DNA of 64,000 nt from Roseateles saccharophilus (GTDB lineage: Bacteria; Pseudomonadota; Gammaproteobacteria; Burkholderiales; Burkholderiaceae_C). This document shows positions 32,325-42,644 of the stretch, piece after piece. A program made the translations under genes and the position numbers. Positions within the stretch are counted from its first letter, which is position 1, and the number at the start of each line of letters is the position of its first letter. The notes under the pieces were generated by a model. The model was not told the origin of the DNA, ran no database searches, and saw only the letters and a program-made list of their open reading frames with translations. The DNA lies in NCBI RefSeq assembly GCF_004342485.1, contig NZ_SMBU01000015.1, forward strand, positions 1 to 64,000. The letters run 5' to 3'.

Positions 32325-33026
32325 ATGAGCACCGCCCTCACCCTGATCTCGTCCATGGCCACCCGCCATCTGCTGACGGCGCTGGCCGAGGCCCATGCGG
32401 GCGGCGGTGCGCCGGCCACGCGCATCGAGTCCGTCGGCGGCGTGGACGCGGCGCGGCGCGTGCAGGAGGGCGAGGCCTTCGACCTCGTCGTGCTGGCCGC
32501 CGACGCCATCGCCAGACTGGACGCCGCGGGCCGCCTGAAGCCCGGCAGCATCCGCCCCATCGCCGACTCCAGCGTCGCCATCGCCGTGCGCGCCGGCGCC
32601 GCTCGGCCCGACGTGGCCACCGAGGCGGCGCTGCGCGCCGCCGTGCTGCAGGCGCGCGCCATCGGCTACTCGACCGGCCCCAGCGGCACGGCGCTGATGC
32701 AGCTCTTCGAGCGCTGGGGCCTGGCCGACACGCTGAAGGAGCGCCTCGTGCAGGCCCGCCCCGGCGTGCCGGTGGGCAGCCTGGTGGCCAGCGGCGAGGT
32801 CGAGCTGGGCTTCCAGCAGCTCAGCGAGCTGCAGGGGCTGGACGGCATCACGCTGCTGAGCGGCATGCCGCCCGAGGTGGACATCGTCAGCCGCTTCAGC
32901 GGCGCGGTCACGGCCAATGCCGCCCAGCCAGACGCCGCCCAGGCGCTGCTGGACTTCATGGCCGGCCCCGCGGCGGACGCCCTCAAGCGCCGGCACGGCA
33001 TGCACGCCGTTCAAGCCTCGCGCTGA
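32325..33026 (+). CDS. pmdU: PmdU-like substrate-binding-domain protein without signal peptide
   Basis: 233 residues. The fold is that of molybdate/solute-binding proteins (SGPSGTALMQLFERWGL, ARPGVPVGSLVASGEVELGF), but there is no signal sequence, so it is cytoplasmic. First gene of the operon, matching the position of pmdU, a gene of unknown function in the Comamonas testosteroni pmdUKEFDABC operon. A role as the oxalomesaconate tautomerase missing from this cluster is conceivable but unproven. The symbol rests on position and operon order. Confidence 0.7.
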   Translation: MSTALTLISSMATRHLLTALAEAHAGGGAPATRIESVGGVDAARRVQEGEAFDLVVLAADAIARLDAAGRLKPGSIRPIADSSVAIAVRAGAARPDVATEAALRAAVLQARAIGYSTGPSGTALMQLFERWGLADTLKERLVQARPGVPVGSLVASGEVELGFQQLSELQGLDGITLLSGMPPEVDIVSRFSGAVTANAAQPDAAQALLDFMAGPAADALKRRHGMHAVQASR

Positions 33027-33057
33027 CCACGACAGACAACGACAGGAGACAAGAGAC

Positions 33058-34437
33058 ATGCAAGCCCGACAGACCGCCTCACCCGGCACGCGCGCCATGG
33101 ATGTGCAACGCCTCATCGACGACCATCCGCTGTCCGCCTGGCAGTGGGTGGTCTTCGCACTGTGCTTCTTCGTCGTGCTGCTGGACGGCTTCGACACCGC
33201 CGCCATCGGCTACATCGCGCCCTCGCTGATCAAGGACTGGGGCGTCACCAAGCCCATGCTCGGCCCGGTGCTGAGCGCGGCCCTGTTCGGCCTGGCGGCG
33301 GGCGCGCTGTGCGCCGGCCCGGTGGCCGACCGCCTGGGCCGCAAGCGTGTGCTGACCGCAGCCGTGCTGGTCTTCGGCCTGGCATCGCTGGCCTCGTCCT
33401 TCGCCACCGACCTGTCCCAGCTCAGCACGCTGCGCTTCATCACCGGACTGGGCCTGGGCGCGGCCATGCCCAATGCGGTGACGCTGATGAGCGAGTACTG
33501 CCCCAGCGCGCGCCGCTCGACGCTGACCAATCTGATGTTCTGCGGCTTCCCGCTCGGCGCGGCCTTCGGCGGCTTCCTGGCCGCCTGGATGATTCCGCAG
33601 TGGGGCTGGCAGAGCGTGCTGCAGCTCGGCGGCGCGGTGCCCCTGCTGCTGACCGTGGCCCTGCTGGCCCTGCTGCCGGAGTCGGTGCGCTTCATGGTCA
33701 CGCGGCACCAGCCCGTCGAGCGCATCCGCGCCGCGCTGGCGCGCATCGCCGGCCCGCGCGTGAACGACGTCGACCGCTTCACGCTCAGCGAGACCCGCGT
33801 CGTCACCAACGAGCGCGGCGGCCTGGCTCAGGTGCTGGCGCGGCCCTACCGCCTCGGCACGCTGATGCTGTGGCTGGCCTATTTCATGGGCCTGGTCATC
33901 TTCTATGCGCTGATCAACTGGATGCCCCTGCTGTTCAAGGAGGCCGGCATCGAGCCCAAGACGGCGACGCTGATCGCCGCCCTCTTCCCTCTCGGCGGCG
34001 TCGGCGCCGTGGCCTTCGGCTGGCTGATGGACCGCATCGAACCCAACCGGCTGCTGGCCATCGGCTTCGCGCTGACCGCCGTGGCCGTCTGGTCCATCGG
34101 CCAGTTGGTCGGCCAGGTGGGCGGTCTCGTCGTCGGTGTCTTCGTGGCCGGCGCGTTGATGAACACGGCCCAGTCCTCGCTGCCGGCCCTGGCCGCGTCC
34201 TTCTACCCCACCAACGGCCGCGCTACCGGCGTGGCCTGGATGCTGGGCATCGGCCGCTTCGGCGGCATTGCCGGCTCTTTCCTCGTCGCCCAGCTGAGCG
34301 CGATGCATGCCGGCATCGCCACCGTGTTCGCGGTCGTCGCCATCCCCGGCCTGATCGCGGCCGCCGCACTGTGGATCAAGCGCGATGCCGACAGGTTCAC
34401 CGACCGCAGCGAGGCCCGCGGCGTGCCGGCCCACTGA
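33058..34437 (+). CDS. pmdK: MFS aromatic acid:H+ symporter (PmdK/PcaK-like)
   Basis: 459 residues with about 12 membrane segments. AAHS-family signatures are DGFDTAAIGYIAPSL in helix 1 (the DGxD acidic pair), GPVADRLGRKRVL between helices 2 and 3 and GWLMDRIEPNR between helices 8 and 9. Such transporters take up 4-hydroxybenzoate or protocatechuate across the inner membrane. It lies 31 bases after the pmdU-like gene and 21 bases before the hydratase, in pmd order. Confidence 0.92.
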   Translation: MQARQTASPGTRAMDVQRLIDDHPLSAWQWVVFALCFFVVLLDGFDTAAIGYIAPSLIKDWGVTKPMLGPVLSAALFGLAAGALCAGPVADRLGRKRVLTAAVLVFGLASLASSFATDLSQLSTLRFITGLGLGAAMPNAVTLMSEYCPSARRSTLTNLMFCGFPLGAAFGGFLAAWMIPQWGWQSVLQLGGAVPLLLTVALLALLPESVRFMVTRHQPVERIRAALARIAGPRVNDVDRFTLSETRVVTNERGGLAQVLARPYRLGTLMLWLAYFMGLVIFYALINWMPLLFKEAGIEPKTATLIAALFPLGGVGAVAFGWLMDRIEPNRLLAIGFALTAVAVWSIGQLVGQVGGLVVGVFVAGALMNTAQSSLPALAASFYPTNGRATGVAWMLGIGRFGGIAGSFLVAQLSAMHAGIATVFAVVAIPGLIAAAALWIKRDADRFTDRSEARGVPAH

Positions 34438-34458
34438 AATCCTCCCGGAGCTGCTCCC

Positions 34459-35487
34459 ATGATCATCGACATCCACGGCCACTACACCACCGCCCCGAAG
34501 GCGCTGGAAGCCTGGCGCAACCAGCAGATCGCCGGCATCAAGGATCCGTCGGCCAAGCCGCGCGTCGCCGACCTGAAGATCAGCGACGACGAGCTGCGCG
34601 AGACCATCGAAAGCAACCAGCTCAGGCTGATGAAGCAGCGCGGCTCGGACCTGACCCTCTTCAGCCCGCGCGCCAGCTTCATGGCCCACCACATCGGCGA
34701 CTTCGAGGTCAGCGCCACCTGGGCCGCGATCTGCAACGAGCTCTGCTACCGCGTCAGCCAGCTCTTCCCCGACCACTTCATCCCCGCGGCCATGCTGCCG
34801 CAGAGCCCCGGCGTCGCGCCCGAGACCTGCATCCCCGAACTCGTGAAGTGCGTGGAGCAGTACGGCAACGTGGCCATCAACCTGAACCCCGATCCGTCGG
34901 GCGGCCACTGGACCAGCCCGCCGCTGACCGACCGCCACTGGTACCCCATCTACGAAAAGATGGTGGAGTACGACATCCCGGCCATGGTGCACGTGTCGAC
35001 GAGCTGCAATGCCTGCTTCCACACCACCGGCGCCCACTACATCAACGCCGACACGACGGCCTTCATGCAGTTGCTGCAGGGCGATCTGTTCAAGGACTTC
35101 CCCGAGCTGAAGTTCGTCATCCCGCATGGCGGCGGCGCCGCGCCCTACCACTGGGGCCGCTACCGCGGCCTGGCGCAGGAGCTGAAGAAGCCGCTGCTGA
35201 GCGAGCACCTGCTGAACAACGTCTTCTTCGACACCTGCGTCTACCACCAGCCCGGCATCGACGTGCTGACCAAAGTGATCCCGGTGAAGAACATCCTGTT
35301 CGCCAGCGAGATGATCGGCGCGGTGCGCGGCATCGACCCCGAGACCGGCTTCAACTACGACGACACCAAGCGCTACATCGAGGCCAGCACGCAGCTGACG
35401 GCCGACGAGAAGCACGCGATCTATGAAGGCAACGCGCGCCGTGTCTACCCGCGCCTGGACGCGCAACTGAAAGCCAAGGGGCTCTGA
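34459..35487 (+). CDS. pmdE: 4-oxalomesaconate hydratase
   Basis: 342 residues, the same size as LigJ. Amidohydrolase-superfamily fold with the N-terminal metal HxH (DIHGHYTT), a histidine in AMVHVST and [15 protein letters not shown]. It hydrates 4-oxalomesaconate to 4-carboxy-4-hydroxy-2-oxoadipate in the protocatechuate and gallate meta-cleavage pathways. The aldolase gene begins one base after its stop. Confidence 0.92.
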   Translation: MIIDIHGHYTTAPKALEAWRNQQIAGIKDPSAKPRVADLKISDDELRETIESNQLRLMKQRGSDLTLFSPRASFMAHHIGDFEVSATWAAICNELCYRVSQLFPDHFIPAAMLPQSPGVAPETCIPELVKCVEQYGNVAINLNPDPSGGHWTSPPLTDRHWYPIYEKMVEYDIPAMVHVSTSCNACFHTTGAHYINADTTAFMQLLQGDLFKDFPELKFVIPHGGGAAPYHWGRYRGLAQELKKPLLSEHLLNNVFFDTCVYHQPGIDVLTKVIPVKNILFASEMIGAVRGIDPETGFNYDDTKRYIEASTQLTADEKHAIYEGNARRVYPRLDAQLKAKGL

Positions 35488-35488
35488 G

Positions 35489-36172
35489 ATGTACGAACTC
35501 GGTGTGGTCTATCGCAACATCCGTCGTGCCGACCGCGAGGCGGCCGACGGCCTCGCCGCCCTCGGCTCGGCCACCGTGCACGAGGCCATGGGCCGCGTCG
35601 GCCTGCTCAAGCCCTATATGCGCCCCATCTACGCGGGCCAGCAGGTCAGCGGCACGGCCGTCACCGTGCTGCTGCAGCCGGGCGACAACTGGATGATGCA
35701 TGTCGCCGCGGAGCAGATCCAGCCGGGCGACATCGTCGTGGCCGCCGTCACCAGCGAATGCAGCGACGGCTATTTCGGCGACCTGCTCGCCACCTCCTTC
35801 CAGGCCCGCGGTGCACGCGCCCTCGTCATCGACGCCGGCGTGCGCGACGTGAAGACGCTGCAGGAGATGGGCTTCCCGGTCTGGAGCAAGGCCATCAGCA
35901 GCAAGGGCACCATCAAGGCGACGCTGGGCTCGGTCAACGTGCCGGTAGTCTGCGCCGGCATGTGGGTCACGCCGGGCGACGTCATCGTCGCCGACGACGA
36001 CGGCGTGGTCTGCGTGCCCGCCGCGCGCGCCGCCGAGACCCTGGCCGCCGCCCGCAAGCGCGAGAGCTTCGAGGGCGAGAAGCGCGCCAGGCTCGCCAGC
36101 GGCGTGCTCGGCCTGGACATGTACAAGATGCGCGAACCGCTGGCAGCAGCGGGCCTGCGCTACATCGACTGA
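35489..36172 (+). CDS. pmdF: 4-carboxy-4-hydroxy-2-oxoadipate aldolase
   Basis: 227 residues, RraA-like fold of class II pyruvate aldolases. The catalytic Asp/Arg motif [12 protein letters not shown] and a glycine-rich GDIVVAA loop are present. It cleaves the C7 acid to pyruvate and oxaloacetate, the last step of the pathway, with a divalent metal. Starts one base after pmdE and ends 7 bases before pmdD. Confidence 0.93.
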   Translation: MYELGVVYRNIRRADREAADGLAALGSATVHEAMGRVGLLKPYMRPIYAGQQVSGTAVTVLLQPGDNWMMHVAAEQIQPGDIVVAAVTSECSDGYFGDLLATSFQARGARALVIDAGVRDVKTLQEMGFPVWSKAISSKGTIKATLGSVNVPVVCAGMWVTPGDVIVADDDGVVCVPAARAAETLAAARKRESFEGEKRARLASGVLGLDMYKMREPLAAAGLRYID

Positions 36173-36179
36173 GGCTGAC

Positions 36180-37094
36180 GTGGAATTCACCAAGACCCCC
36201 GGCTGGCTGGACTGGTACGCCGGCCCCAGCCAACCCCGCTTCAAGCTGCCGGCCGGCAGCGTCGACGCCCACTGCCATGTGTTCGGCCCCGGCGCCGAGT
36301 TCCCCTTCGCACCCGAGCGCAAGTACACGCCCTGCGACGCGAGCAAGTCCCAGCTGTTCGCGCTGCGCGACCAGCTCGGCTTCGCCCGCAACGTCATCGT
36401 GCAGGCCACCTGCCACGGCGCCGACAACCGCGCGATGGTCGATGCCTGCCTGGCCTCTTCCGGCCGGGCGCGTGGCGTGGCCACCGTGAAGCGCAGCATC
36501 GGCGACGACGAGCTGCAGCAGCTGCACGCGGCCGGCGTGCGCGGCGTGCGCTTCAACTTCGTCAAGCGCCTGGTGGATTTCACGCCCAAGGACGAGCTGA
36601 TGGAGATCGCCGGCCGCATCGCGAAACTGGGCTGGCATGTCGTCATCTACTTCGAGGCGGTGGACCTGCCCGAGCTGTGGGACTTCTTCACCGCCCTGCC
36701 CACGACCGTCGTCGTCGACCACATGGGCCGGCCCGACGTCAGCAAGCCCGTCGACGGCCCCGAGTTCGAGCTCTTCCTGAAGTTCATGCGCGAGCACCCC
36801 AATGTCTGGAGCAAGGTCAGCTGCCCCGAGCGGCTGTCGCTCACAGGCCCGCGCGCGCTCGACGGCGAGCAGGCGGCCTACCGCGATGTCGTGCCCTTCG
36901 CGCGCCGCGTCGTCGAGGCCTTCCCCGACCGCGTGCTCTGGGGCACCGACTGGCCCCACCCCAACCTGAAGGACCACATGCCCGACGACGGCCTGCTGGT
37001 GGACTTCATCCCGCACATCGCGTCCACCGCCGAGCTGCAACGCAAACTGCTGGTGGACAACCCGATGCGCCTGTACTGGCCTGAAGAGGTTTGA
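36180..37094 (+). CDS. pmdD: 2-pyrone-4,6-dicarboxylate hydrolase
   Basis: 304 residues from a GTG start. Amidohydrolase-like TIM barrel with DAHCHVFGP near residue 29, VDHMGRP and GTDWPHPN, as in LigI. It opens the lactone 2-pyrone-4,6-dicarboxylate to oxalomesaconate. Only 7 bases follow pmdF and 3 bases precede pmdA. Confidence 0.94.
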   Translation: MEFTKTPGWLDWYAGPSQPRFKLPAGSVDAHCHVFGPGAEFPFAPERKYTPCDASKSQLFALRDQLGFARNVIVQATCHGADNRAMVDACLASSGRARGVATVKRSIGDDELQQLHAAGVRGVRFNFVKRLVDFTPKDELMEIAGRIAKLGWHVVIYFEAVDLPELWDFFTALPTTVVVDHMGRPDVSKPVDGPEFELFLKFMREHPNVWSKVSCPERLSLTGPRALDGEQAAYRDVVPFARRVVEAFPDRVLWGTDWPHPNLKDHMPDDGLLVDFIPHIASTAELQRKLLVDNPMRLYWPEEV

Positions 37095-37097
37095 CTC

Positions 37098-38407
<1,310 letters not shown>

Positions 38408-38456
38408 CCGTCCGAGCGAAGCGAGTAGCTCTGCCCCAACACTTTAGGAACACGCA

Positions 38457-39416
38457 ATGAGCAGCAAGATCAAGGTCGCCCTGGCCGGCGCCGGTGCCTT
38501 TGGCATCAAGCATCTGGACGGCATCCGGAACATCGCCGACGTCGAAGTCGTCTCGCTGATCAGCCGCGACCTGGACAAGACCCAGGAGGTCGCCAGCAAG
38601 TACGGCATCGGGCATGTCACCACCGAGCTGGCCGACAGCCTGGCAAGGCCTGAGGTGGACGCCGTCATCCTCTGCACGCCGACGCAGATGCACGCCAGCC
38701 AGACGCTGGCCTGTCTGAAGGCCGGCAAGCATGTGCAGGTGGAGATCCCGCTGTGCGATGTGCTGCAGGACGGTGAAGAGGTCGTCGAGCTGGCGGCCCG
38801 CAGCGGCAAGGTGGCCATGTGCGGCCACACGCGGCGCTTCAACCCCAGCCACCAGTGGGTGCACAGGAAAATCGCAGCCGGCGAACTCAATGTCCAGCAG
38901 ATGGACGTGCAGACCTATTTCTTCCGCCGCAGCAACATGAACGCGCTGGGCCAGCCGCGCAGCTGGACCGACCACCTGCTGTGGCACCACGCGGCCCATA
39001 CGGTGGACCTGTTCGCCTGGCAGGCCCAAAGTCCCATCGTGCAGGCCCATGCGCTGCAGGGCCCCATCCATCCTCAGCTCGGCATCGCGATGGACATGAG
39101 CATCCAGCTCAAGGCCGCCAACGGCGCCATCTGCACGCTGAGCCTGTCCTTCAACAACGACGGCCCGCTGGGCACCTTCTTCCGCTACATCGGCGACAGC
39201 GGCACCTATATCGCCCGCTACGACGACCTCTTCAACGGCAAGGAGGAGAAGATCGACGTCAACCAGGTGGACGTGTCGATGAACGGCATCGAGCTGCAGG
39301 ACCGCGAATTCTTCGCCGCCATCCGCGAGGGCCGCGAGCCCAATGCCAGCGTGGCCCAGGTGCTGCCCTGCTACCAGGTGCTGCACCAGTTGGAGCAGCA
39401 ACTCAAGAACGGCTGA
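38457..39416 (+). CDS. pmdC: 4-carboxy-2-hydroxymuconate-6-semialdehyde dehydrogenase
   Basis: 319 residues, Gfo/Idh/MocA family like LigC. NADP-binding GAGAFGIKH at the N-terminus, EIPLCD in the position of the EKP motif and a HHAAHTVDLF catalytic-histidine block near 180. It oxidises the ring-cleavage product (as its cyclic hemiacetal) to 2-pyrone-4,6-dicarboxylate. 49 bases follow pmdB; the aldo/keto reductase gene starts 2 bases after the stop. Confidence 0.94.
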   Translation: MSSKIKVALAGAGAFGIKHLDGIRNIADVEVVSLISRDLDKTQEVASKYGIGHVTTELADSLARPEVDAVILCTPTQMHASQTLACLKAGKHVQVEIPLCDVLQDGEEVVELAARSGKVAMCGHTRRFNPSHQWVHRKIAAGELNVQQMDVQTYFFRRSNMNALGQPRSWTDHLLWHHAAHTVDLFAWQAQSPIVQAHALQGPIHPQLGIAMDMSIQLKAANGAICTLSLSFNNDGPLGTFFRYIGDSGTYIARYDDLFNGKEEKIDVNQVDVSMNGIELQDREFFAAIREGREPNASVAQVLPCYQVLHQLEQQLKNG

Positions 39417-39418
39417 GC

Positions 39419-40411
39419 ATGCAGACGCGTCGCATCGGCCCCTTCGAGGTCTCGGCCCTGGGCCTGGGCTGTATGAACCTCAGCCATGCCTACGGCACGC
39501 CGCCGGCCCGCAAGGATGCGGCGGCGGTGCTGAACGGGGCCTTGGACGCTGGCATCACGCTCTTCGACACCGCGGCGCTCTATGGTTTCGGCGCCAACGA
39601 GGAACTCGTCGGCGAGCTGCTGGCCATGCACCGCGAGCGCATCGTGCTGGCCAGCAAATGCGGCATGCACGGCGTCGACGGCCAGCGCGTCATCGACGGC
39701 CGGCCCGAAACCCTGCGCGCCAGCTGCGAGGCCAGCCTGAAGCGGCTGCGCACCGACGTCATCGACCTGCTCTACCTGCACCGGCTGGACGCCCGGGTGC
39801 CGGTGGAGGACAGCGTCGGCGCGATGGCCGAGCTGGTGCGGGCTGGCAAGGTGCGGGCGCTGGGCCTGTCCGAGGTGTCGGCCGCGACCCTGCGGCGCGC
39901 GCATGCGGTACACCCCATCGCCGCGCTGCAGACCGAGTATTCGCTGTGGACGCGCAACCCCGAGATCGCCGTGCTGCAGGCCTGCCGCGAGCTGGGCGTG
40001 GCCTTCGTCGCCTTCAGCCCGCTGGCGCGCGGCTTCCTGGGCGGCCGGCTGCGCGACGTAGCCACGCTCGAGCCCAAGGACATCCGCCGTGCAATGCCGC
40101 GCTTCGCGCCCGACAACTACGCGGCCAACCTGAAGCTGCTGGATGGTTTCGAGGCCGAGGCCCGCGCGATGCACTGCGCGCCGGCCGCGCTGGCCCTGGC
40201 CTGGCTGCTGCACCAGGGCGAGGACATCATCCCCATCCCCGGCACGACGCGGCTCGCCCATCTGCACGAATGGCTGGCCGCGCCGCAACTCACGCTCGAT
40301 GCCGGCACCTTGTCGCGGCTGGACGCGCTGATCAACCGCCACACCGTCAGCGGCCCTCGCTACAACTCAGCCACCCAGGCCGAGATCGACACCGAAGAGT
40401 TCGCCAACTGA
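39419..40411 (+). CDS. Aldo/keto reductase at the end of the pmd operon
   Basis: 330 residues. TIM-barrel AKR with FDTAALYGFGANEEL (catalytic Asp/Tyr), LASKCGMHG and the NADP-binding IPIPGTTRLAHL. It resembles the YakC/AKR13-like reductases of MFS-linked sugar or aldehyde metabolism. It begins 2 bases after pmdC, so it is transcribed with the protocatechuate genes, but no step of the pathway calls for it. Reduction of aromatic aldehydes or of a stray semialdehyde is possible. Confidence 0.88.
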   Translation: MQTRRIGPFEVSALGLGCMNLSHAYGTPPARKDAAAVLNGALDAGITLFDTAALYGFGANEELVGELLAMHRERIVLASKCGMHGVDGQRVIDGRPETLRASCEASLKRLRTDVIDLLYLHRLDARVPVEDSVGAMAELVRAGKVRALGLSEVSAATLRRAHAVHPIAALQTEYSLWTRNPEIAVLQACRELGVAFVAFSPLARGFLGGRLRDVATLEPKDIRRAMPRFAPDNYAANLKLLDGFEAEARAMHCAPAALALAWLLHQGEDIIPIPGTTRLAHLHEWLAAPQLTLDAGTLSRLDALINRHTVSGPRYNSATQAEIDTEEFAN

Positions 40412-41323
40412 TCAGCCTGCGCGCAGCGCCGGCGGCACGACCGCCTCCAGCTCGCGGCGCAGCCACTGGTGCAGCGGGTCGGTCTGGTGGCGCAGATGCC
40501 AGACGGCATACATCGGCAGCGTCGGGCAGGCCAGCGGCGGCGGCGCGCTGGCCAGGCCGCGCAGCGTGTGCGCCCCCAGCCAGCTCGGCAGCGTCGCCAG
40601 CCAGGGCCCGCCGCTGACGAAGGCGGCCACCGCCGCGAAGCTGGGCACCTGGGCGGCGAAGCGGCGGCGGTGGCCTTGCGCCGCCAGCCATTGGTCCAGG
40701 TCCAGCGGCCGGCGCGGTTGCTCGTAGAGCACGGTCACGTGCTCGGCCGCGAGATAGGCGGCCAGATCGGCCGGCGGCTGGCCGTACACCGGGTCGTGGA
40801 AGACGGCATAGCGGTCTTCGAAGATGCGCTTGTGCACGAGGTCGCTGGCATCGGGTGGGCGGGGCGTCAGCAGCAGCTGGCAATGACCGTCGCGCAGCAG
40901 GGCCGGCTCGGGCACGCCCGAGGCGATGACGCGCAGCGACACCCCTGGCGCCTGCGCGCGCAGCCGGCGCAGCAGCGGCGGCAGCAGCAGGTCGCGCTGC
41001 AGGTCGTTGGCGGCGATGCTCAGTTCCATCTGCAGGCCTGCAGGCTCGAAGCCCGCCGGGCTGCCGAAGGTGCGCAGTTCCTCCAGCAGCAGCCGCGCAC
41101 GCACCACGAGCGCATCGGCCCGCGCCGTCGCCACGATGCCGCGGCCGGACTTGACGAACAGCGGATCGCCCACGACGCGGCGCAGCTTCTCGAGCAAGTG
41201 GCTGACCGCCGATTGCGAAACCCCGAGGCGCTGCGCGGCGCCGGTGATCGAGCCCTCCTCGTGCACGGCGAGCAGCAGCCGCAGCAGATGCCCGTCGAGG
41301 TCCAAATGATCGAAATCGCTCAT
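40412..41323 (-). CDS. LysR-family regulator divergent from the second dioxygenase
   Basis: 303 residues with the start at 41323 (MSDFDHLDLDGHLL); an upstream ATG at 41371 would add 16 residues without family support and would shorten the promoter region. The helix-turn-helix is EEGSITGAAQRLGVSQSAVS. It converges with the aldo/keto reductase with no gap and is divergent from the second LigA-type gene, its probable target. Confidence 0.88.
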   Translation of the reverse strand: MSDFDHLDLDGHLLRLLLAVHEEGSITGAAQRLGVSQSAVSHLLEKLRRVVGDPLFVKSGRGIVATARADALVVRARLLLEELRTFGSPAGFEPAGLQMELSIAANDLQRDLLLPPLLRRLRAQAPGVSLRVIASGVPEPALLRDGHCQLLLTPRPPDASDLVHKRIFEDRYAVFHDPVYGQPPADLAAYLAAEHVTVLYEQPRRPLDLDQWLAAQGHRRRFAAQVPSFAAVAAFVSGGPWLATLPSWLGAHTLRGLASAPPPLACPTLPMYAVWHLRHQTDPLHQWLRRELEAVVPPALRAG

Positions 41324-41380
41324 GAGTCTGATGAGTGGGGCGGCGTTGATCGGGAGTGTCCGCGTCCGCACACTGGGGCC

Positions 41381-41398
41381 CTCTGATCCAGGTCAGAG
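41381..41398. promoter_or_regulatory. Inverted repeat upstream of the second dioxygenase operon
   Basis: CTCTGA-TCCAGG-TCAGAG, perfect 6-bp arms, 30 bases upstream of the alpha-subunit start and in the divergent region with the LysR gene. It is the likely regulator site or part of it. Confidence 0.5.
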
Positions 41399-41427
41399 CC
41401 ATCGCACCCGAACGACCGGAGACCCCC

Positions 41428-41769
41428 ATGTGCAGCCCCGCCATTCCCGGCACCACGCTCTTCGACGGCCGACAGGCCCGCAAGGGCTATGCCCTCAACA
41501 AGATGTGCTTCTCCTTCAACGAGGCCGCCAACCGCGCCGCCTTCGTGCAGGACGAGGACGCCTACTGCGCCCGCTACGGCCTGACGGCCCAGCAGCGCGA
41601 GGCCATCCGCTCGCGAAACGTGCTGCAGCTGATCGCGGCTGGCGGCAACGCCTACTACCTCGCCAAGTTCGCCGGCATCTTCGGCCTGGACATGCAGGAC
41701 ATAGGCGCCCAGCAGACCGGCCTGACCAAGGCCGAGTTCCAGGCCAGGCTCGACGCCTACGCGCGCTGA
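41428..41769 (+). CDS. LigA-type extradiol dioxygenase alpha subunit, second copy
   Basis: 113 residues from 41428 with GGAGA 7 bases upstream; the longer open frame has no family match. PGTTLFDGRQARKGYALNKM and AGGNAYYLAKFAGIFG parallel PmdA, but it lacks the C-terminal tail. It pairs with the catalytic subunit 29 bases downstream. A second ring-cleaving enzyme for gallate or another protocatechuate analogue is likely. Confidence 0.9.
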   Translation: MCSPAIPGTTLFDGRQARKGYALNKMCFSFNEAANRAAFVQDEDAYCARYGLTAQQREAIRSRNVLQLIAAGGNAYYLAKFAGIFGLDMQDIGAQQTGLTKAEFQARLDAYAR

Positions 41770-41798
41770 GCCCTTCCTCTCTTCACCGGACCTCCACC

Positions 41799-42635
41799 AT
41801 GGCCAAGCTCATCGGCGGCATCACCACTTCCCACGTCCCGGCCATCGGCCGCGCGCTCGCGCGCAACAGCCAGGACCAGCCCTACTGGAAGCCCTTCTTC
41901 GACGCCTACCTGCCGGTGCACGCCTGGCTCGAGGCGAACAGGCCCGACGTGCTCGTCGTGTTCTACAACGACCACGGCCTGAACTTCTTCCTCGACAAGA
42001 TGCCCACCTTCGCGGTCGGTGCCGCGCCGCGCTACGAGACCGGCGACGAGGGCTGGGACCTGCCGCCGCTGCCCGGCTTCGACGGCGACCTGGACCTGTC
42101 CTGGCATCTGATCGACCAGCTCGTCGCCCGCGACTTCGACGTCACGAGCTGCCAGGAGATGCGCGTCGACCACGCCGTGTCCCTGCCCATGGCCGTGCTC
42201 TGGCCCGGCCAGGTCTGGCCGGTGCGCATCGTGCCGGTCTGCATCAACACCGTGCAGTTCCCGCTGCCGTCGGCGCGCCGCTGCCTGGCGCTGGGCGCGG
42301 CCGTGGGCGATGCGATCCGCGGCTGGAAGTCCGACCAGCGCGTGGCCGTGCTCGGCACCGGCGGCCTGTCCCACCAGCTCGACGGCGAGCGCGCCGGCCA
42401 CATCAACCCCGAGTTCGACCTGCGCTTCATGGACAGCCTCGTCGACGACCCGGCCTGGGCCGCGCAGTTCAGCATCCCCGAACTCGTGGAGAAGGCCGGC
42501 ACGCAAGGCGTCGAGCTGCTGATGTGGCTGGCCACGCGGGCAGCGCTGGGCGGCCCCGTGCGCTGCCTGCACCGCAACTACCACATCCCGATCTCGAACA
42601 CGGCCTCGGGCCTGATGTTGCTGGAGCCCGTCTGA
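41799..42635 (+). CDS. LigB-type extradiol dioxygenase beta subunit, second copy (perhaps gallate)
   Basis: 278 residues. All LigB catalytic blocks are present: [29 protein letters not shown] and QGVELLMW. It is clearly diverged from PmdB in this window. There is no second semialdehyde dehydrogenase beside it. Gallate cleavage gives oxalomesaconate directly, which PmdE and PmdF can process, so gallate is an attractive substrate; duplication of the protocatechuate activity is the alternative. Converges with the IclR gene 9 bases away. Confidence 0.9.
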   Translation: MAKLIGGITTSHVPAIGRALARNSQDQPYWKPFFDAYLPVHAWLEANRPDVLVVFYNDHGLNFFLDKMPTFAVGAAPRYETGDEGWDLPPLPGFDGDLDLSWHLIDQLVARDFDVTSCQEMRVDHAVSLPMAVLWPGQVWPVRIVPVCINTVQFPLPSARRCLALGAAVGDAIRGWKSDQRVAVLGTGGLSHQLDGERAGHINPEFDLRFMDSLVDDPAWAAQFSIPELVEKAGTQGVELLMWLATRAALGGPVRCLHRNYHIPISNTASGLMLLEPV

Positions 42636-42644
42636 GCCGGCGGC

